Source: Alphaproteobacteria bacterium UBA2947 (lineage in GTDB: Bacteria > Pseudomonadota > Alphaproteobacteria > Rs-D84). Taken from it: DNA of 7,813 nucleotides. A program made the translations under genes and the position numbers. The stretch is taken from positions 27,147-34,959 of the forward strand of contig DEBV01000009.1 of the NCBI GenBank assembly GCA_002348925.1, in the 5' to 3' direction. The notes below the pieces were generated by a model. That model was given only the letters and a program-made list of their open reading frames with translations. It did not search any database and was not told where the DNA came from. Below, in pieces: positions 5,915-7,813 of this stretch (the first letter of the stretch is position 1; each line of letters starts with the position of its first letter).

Positions 5915-6331
5915 TTATTTAACTGTTGTTGTTGCGTTACGGTTGTATTTCCAAACGGATTCACCAGTACCTTTGACCAATGGACGTTCTTTACCATAAG
6001 AAATGGTAGAAATACGAGAAGCCGCTATACCGTCTTTAACCAAAACTGCTTTTGCAGCGTTTGCACGACGTGCACCCAAAGCCAAGTTGTATTCTGTGGA
6101 ACCACGTTCGTCGCAATTACCAGCAATTTGGATTTTTGTTTTTTCGTGGTTTTTCATATACAAAGATTGACCCAACAAGTTGTTTTCAGCGTCTTTTGAA
6201 ATTTCTGCAGAATTAAACGCAAAGAAAACGCGTTGATCATTCAAATCAGAAGGTTCAACAATACTGGATCCACCGCAAGCGGCCAACAATCCAGCAACAC
6301 CAGCTAATAAAGCAAAATTTACTATTTTCAT
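5915..6331 (-). CDS. pal: Peptidoglycan-associated lipoprotein Pal (Tol-Pal system)
   Basis: Outer-membrane lipoprotein whose OmpA-like domain binds peptidoglycan and which works with TolA and TolB in outer-membrane constriction at division. The 138-residue product has a lipoprotein signal with lipobox LAAC (16-19), so Cys19 is the lipidated residue. A short linker is followed by the OmpA-like domain: VFFAFNSAEIS (35-45), GNCDERGSTEYNLALGARRA (71-90), ISYGKERP (110-117) and WKYNRNA (127-133). In most Pal proteins the first two motifs read GHCDERG and the last NRR; here His is Asn72 and the second Arg is Asn132. The diaminopimelate-contacting Asp74 and Arg131 are kept. AGGGAG stands 7 nt before the ATG. 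The usual neighbours tolB and cpoB are absent, and the gene appears monocistronic between its own promoter and a terminator. Confidence 0.95.
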   Translation of the reverse strand: MKIVNFALLAGVAGLLAACGGSSIVEPSDLNDQRVFFAFNSAEISKDAENNLLGQSLYMKNHEKTKIQIAGNCDERGSTEYNLALGARRANAAKAVLVKDGIAASRISTISYGKERPLVKGTGESVWKYNRNATTTVK

Positions 6332-6338
6332 GAAAATA
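6323..6338. repeat. 16-bp perfect palindrome over the pal start codon
   Basis: TATTTTCATGAAAATA is its own reverse complement and is centred within the pal ATG (6331-6329). Part of it is constrained by the MKI codons, so it may be fortuitous. As a zero-loop inverted repeat it would suit a protein dimer better than an RNA hairpin. Confidence 0.4.
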
Positions 6339-6365
6339 CTCCCTTGAGTTTTTGTTGCTCAGTGT

Positions 6366-6385
6366 ATATTCTATATTAAGAATAT
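6366..6385. promoter_or_regulatory. Inverted repeat in the pal/glycosylase divergent promoter region
   Basis: ATATTCT (6366-6372) and AGAATAT (6379-6385) form 7-bp arms around a 6-bp spacer. The left arm overlaps the proposed pal -10 box and the right arm lies in its spacer, so a bound protein could block pal and affect the opposing gene. Only position and symmetry support this. Confidence 0.3.
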
Positions 6386-6396
6386 TGAAAATGCAA
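6368..6396 (-). promoter_or_regulatory. Promoter of pal
   Basis: On the minus strand TTGCAT (6396-6391) and TAGAAT (6373-6368) are 17 bp apart, matching the -35 and -10 consensus at 4 of 6 and 5 of 6 positions. A start near 6361 gives a 30-nt leader containing the pal Shine-Dalgarno. For the opposing gene a much weaker pair, TTGAGT (6344-6349) and TATTCT (6367-6372), exists but is not called separately. Confidence 0.55.
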
Positions 6397-6406
6397 GGAA
6401 TAAAAC

Positions 6407-7150
6407 ATGCAAAATTACACATTGCGCGATTTGTATATGGCTGGCGTTCAGTGGGAATTATCAGAAGACACTGTAAAACCAGATGTAAAAAAAACACCAA
6501 TTCAACAAAACTTGCTTGCCACCAAGGCAGAATCTAAACCGATTATTATACCAGCATGTGCGCCTATAACATTGGATACTGTTAAATCTATGGTTGAACG
6601 ACCAACAGACATTGATTCGATGATTCGTATGATTGCAGAATTTAATCACCCACTGCGAAATGGCGCAACAAATGTGGTTATGCCAAACATTGCAACGAAA
6701 CCAAATGGGCTTTTAATCATAACAGATTTGCCAAGTTCCGACGATGATATGTCTGGAAAAATATTGTCTGGCGCGGCGGGCGAATTAACCAACAAAATGT
6801 TATCAGCAATTGATATGTCGCGTGAAAGTGTTTCAATTATTCCGCTGTTATTCTGGCGTACACCTGGCGGACGCAGCCCAAGTCGCGAAGAATTGGATTT
6901 ATCTTTGCCTTTCATTAACAAAATGATTAAAATGTTAAGCCCGCGCATAATTATAACACTTGGCACTTTGGCGACCACTGAAATCGCAAAAACAAATTTA
7001 AGCGAAGTGCACGGCAACGAAATCAAGAACGAAAAAGGTATTACGATTATACCAATGTATCATCCTAATTATATGATTTTGAAACCAAGTGCAAAAAAAG
7101 ATGTTTGGGCGGTCCTGCAAAATGTGCAAAAATTGTTGAAAAACCCTTAA
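6407..7150 (+). CDS. Type-4-like uracil-DNA glycosylase homologue with degenerate active-site motifs
   Basis: Relatives excise uracil from DNA. The 247-residue product aligns along its length with alphaproteobacterial members. An N-terminal helix with MAGVQWEL (11-18) and a low-complexity linker lead to the glycosylase fold from about residue 70. Recognisable blocks are SGAAGELTNKMLSAID (121-136; family PFVGRSGQLLDRMLAAIG), FWRTPGGRSPSREE (149-162; family PWRPPGNRTP), LGTLA (185-189) and MYHPNYM (217-223; family HPAYLLR), so the catalytic-loop His219 is kept. The first active-site motif, usually GEAPGxxED, reads TDLPSSDDD (106-114). The cysteines expected near FNHPLRN (79-85) and LSLPF (165-169) are absent, and the only Cys is 51, so a 4Fe-4S cluster as in type 4 enzymes is unlikely. 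AAGGA (6395-6399) precedes the ATG by 7 nt. Fold assignment is good; uracil excision activity is doubtful. Confidence 0.8.
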   Translation: MQNYTLRDLYMAGVQWELSEDTVKPDVKKTPIQQNLLATKAESKPIIIPACAPITLDTVKSMVERPTDIDSMIRMIAEFNHPLRNGATNVVMPNIATKPNGLLIITDLPSSDDDMSGKILSGAAGELTNKMLSAIDMSRESVSIIPLLFWRTPGGRSPSREELDLSLPFINKMIKMLSPRIIITLGTLATTEIAKTNLSEVHGNEIKNEKGITIIPMYHPNYMILKPSAKKDVWAVLQNVQKLLKNP

Positions 7151-7164
7151 AAATATTTAATAAT
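7136..7164 (+). promoter_or_regulatory. Promoter of infC
   Basis: TTGAAA (7136-7141) and AATAAT (7159-7164) are 17 bp apart and each matches consensus at 5 of 6 positions. The -35 lies in the last codons of the glycosylase gene. Transcription would start near 7171, giving a leader of about 24 nt that includes the infC Shine-Dalgarno. Read-through from the upstream gene is also possible because no terminator lies between them. Confidence 0.55.
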
Positions 7165-7180
7165 CGCACAGTAAGCTAAT

Positions 7181-7187
7181 AAAGGAG
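7181..7187 (+). promoter_or_regulatory. Ribosome-binding site that places the infC start at an AUU codon
   Basis: AAAGGAG is a near-perfect Shine-Dalgarno. The ATT at 7195-7197 follows AGGAG after 7 nt and is in frame with IF3. The first in-frame ATG, at 7207, is 19 nt away, too far for this site. Confidence 0.8.
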
Positions 7188-7194
7188 CACGACT

Positions 7195-7743
7195 ATTAAA
7201 CCTAATATGAATAACGGCAAGGCCCGCGATATGGGTCCACGTATGAACGAAAAAATATTTGCAAAATCTGTTCAAGTTATAAGTCAAGACGGTCAAAATC
7301 TGGGGGTTATGGAAACCGCAAACGCGCTGAATATGGCGTATGACATGGGTTTAGACCTTGTTGAAATAAACGCCAATGCAACACCTGTATTGGTAAAAAT
7401 TATGGATTATGGCAAATTCAAATATGAACAAAAAAAGCATGCAAATGAAGCACGCAAAAAACAAAAAACAGTCGAATTAAAAGAAGTTTGGGTAAAACCT
7501 TTCATTGAAGAAAACGATTTAAATATCAAATTGAAAAAAGTTTTCGAATTCTTGGGCGAAGGCAACAAAGTAAAAATTGCCGTAATGACCAAAGGAAACA
7601 AGAAAGTTTTGGCACGCGGTCGTGATTCTGTGCAACAATTGTTTGAACGCATAGTCGAATTGATTGGAGATAAAGGAAGTCTTGAATCAAAATCAAAACC
7701 AGACGACAGAACAAAATCGATAATTATTGCGCCTGCAAAATAA
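7195..7743 (+). CDS. infC: Translation initiation factor IF-3, predicted AUU start
   Basis: Binds the 30S subunit, keeps it apart from 50S and rejects non-canonical start codons. From the AUU at 7195 the product is 182 residues (178 from the ATG at 7207). The N-terminal domain shows the family pattern NEKIFAKSVQVISQDGQNLG (18-37), MGLDLVEINANATPVLVKIM (51-70) and the IF3 signature around VKIMDYGKFKYEQKK (67-81). A lysine-rich linker joins it to the C-terminal domain (about 95-182). In many bacteria infC starts at AUU or another rare codon, which lets IF3 repress its own translation; the well-spaced Shine-Dalgarno here argues for the same. The usual C-domain block RFRGRE is replaced by VMTKGNKK (130-137), and KEIxxRP reads KEVWVKP (96-102). 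The usual thrS is not upstream, and a terminator follows within 10 nt. Confidence 0.93.
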   Translation: MKPNMNNGKARDMGPRMNEKIFAKSVQVISQDGQNLGVMETANALNMAYDMGLDLVEINANATPVLVKIMDYGKFKYEQKKHANEARKKQKTVELKEVWVKPFIEENDLNIKLKKVFEFLGEGNKVKIAVMTKGNKKVLARGRDSVQQLFERIVELIGDKGSLESKSKPDDRTKSIIIAPAK

Positions 7744-7746
7744 ATT

Positions 7747-7769
7747 CCGCCCATACGGGCGGTTTTTTT
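7747..7769 (+). terminator. Rho-independent terminator after infC
   Basis: CCGCCC (7747-7752) and GGGCGG (7757-7762) form a 6-bp all-G+C stem with an ATAC loop, followed directly by seven T (7763-7769). It starts 4 nt after the infC stop codon, so any rpmI-rplT genes further right would need their own promoter. The remaining bases to the window end show no gene start I can support. Confidence 0.92.
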
Positions 7770-7813
7770 ATGTGATACAAACAAAAACAATTATCTTTCA
7801 TCTTGTGCGGTAA

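Noticed and set aside
6646..7026. 126-codon minus-strand open frame inside the glycosylase gene
   Set aside because: It is an antisense shadow; the plus-strand frame has recognisable glycosylase blocks and a ribosome-binding site.
7407..7790. 127-codon minus-strand open frame over infC and its terminator
   Set aside because: It runs antisense through IF3 and across the terminator hairpin, with no family resemblance.
1..7813. Mobile elements, CRISPR arrays, toxin-antitoxin or defence islands, tRNA or rRNA genes
   Set aside because: No transposase, terminal inverted repeats, repeat-spacer pattern or structural RNA was seen. Every long frame not listed as a gene is an overlap of a recognised housekeeping gene.

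Overview
The window is AT-rich DNA (roughly one third G+C by eye) from a bacterium using the standard genetic code. It carries nine protein genes, all housekeeping or of a conserved type, and no mobile element, CRISPR array, tRNA or rRNA. The best guess for the host is a divergent, AT-drifted alphaproteobacterium, perhaps one of the uncultured host- or gut-associated lineages. The reasons are the rsmG-parA-parB order typical of alphaproteobacterial chromosomes, a Pal lipoprotein (so an outer membrane), an alphaproteobacterial-style type-4-like uracil-DNA glycosylase, and an alphaproteobacterial-looking TPR protein. Lineage placement is inference from memory of these families.

Layout, left to right. 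(1) 1-836, minus: the first 278 codons of pnp (PNPase), running off the left edge, with its own strong promoter at 950-977 and a roughly 107-nt leader rich in inverted repeats. (2) 979-1007: a hairpin terminator closing the minus-strand pair TPR gene-gpsA, whose reading frames overlap by 4 nt (ATGA). (3) 3496-3520: a 25-bp divergent gap. To its right rsmG is read on the plus strand, apparently from a leaderless or nearly leaderless mRNA. (4) 4082-4197: the rsmG-parA gap, holding a 20-bp perfect palindrome that resembles a drifted parS centromere site, then a parA promoter. (5) parA and parB, 3 nt apart, ending at a bidirectional terminator (5871-5898) shared with the convergent pal gene. (6) pal (minus) and a uracil-DNA glycosylase-like gene (plus) diverge from a 75-bp gap containing a dyad symmetry over the pal -10 box. 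(7) infC (IF3) has its own promoter, very probably starts at an AUU codon, and ends at a strong terminator. The last 43 bases hold nothing I can call.

Functionally the window mixes RNA turnover (PNPase), phospholipid precursor synthesis (GpsA), rRNA modification (RsmG), chromosome segregation (ParA/ParB with a candidate centromere), envelope integrity (Pal), uracil repair or a derivative of it, and translation initiation (IF3). I see no new multi-gene system. The points most worth following up are regulatory or co-evolutionary: a non-consensus parS-like palindrome beside parAB together with changed ParB recognition-helix residues, a folded pnp leader with interleaved stems, the AUU start of infC, and a glycosylase homologue that has lost its first active-site motif and nearly all its cysteines.
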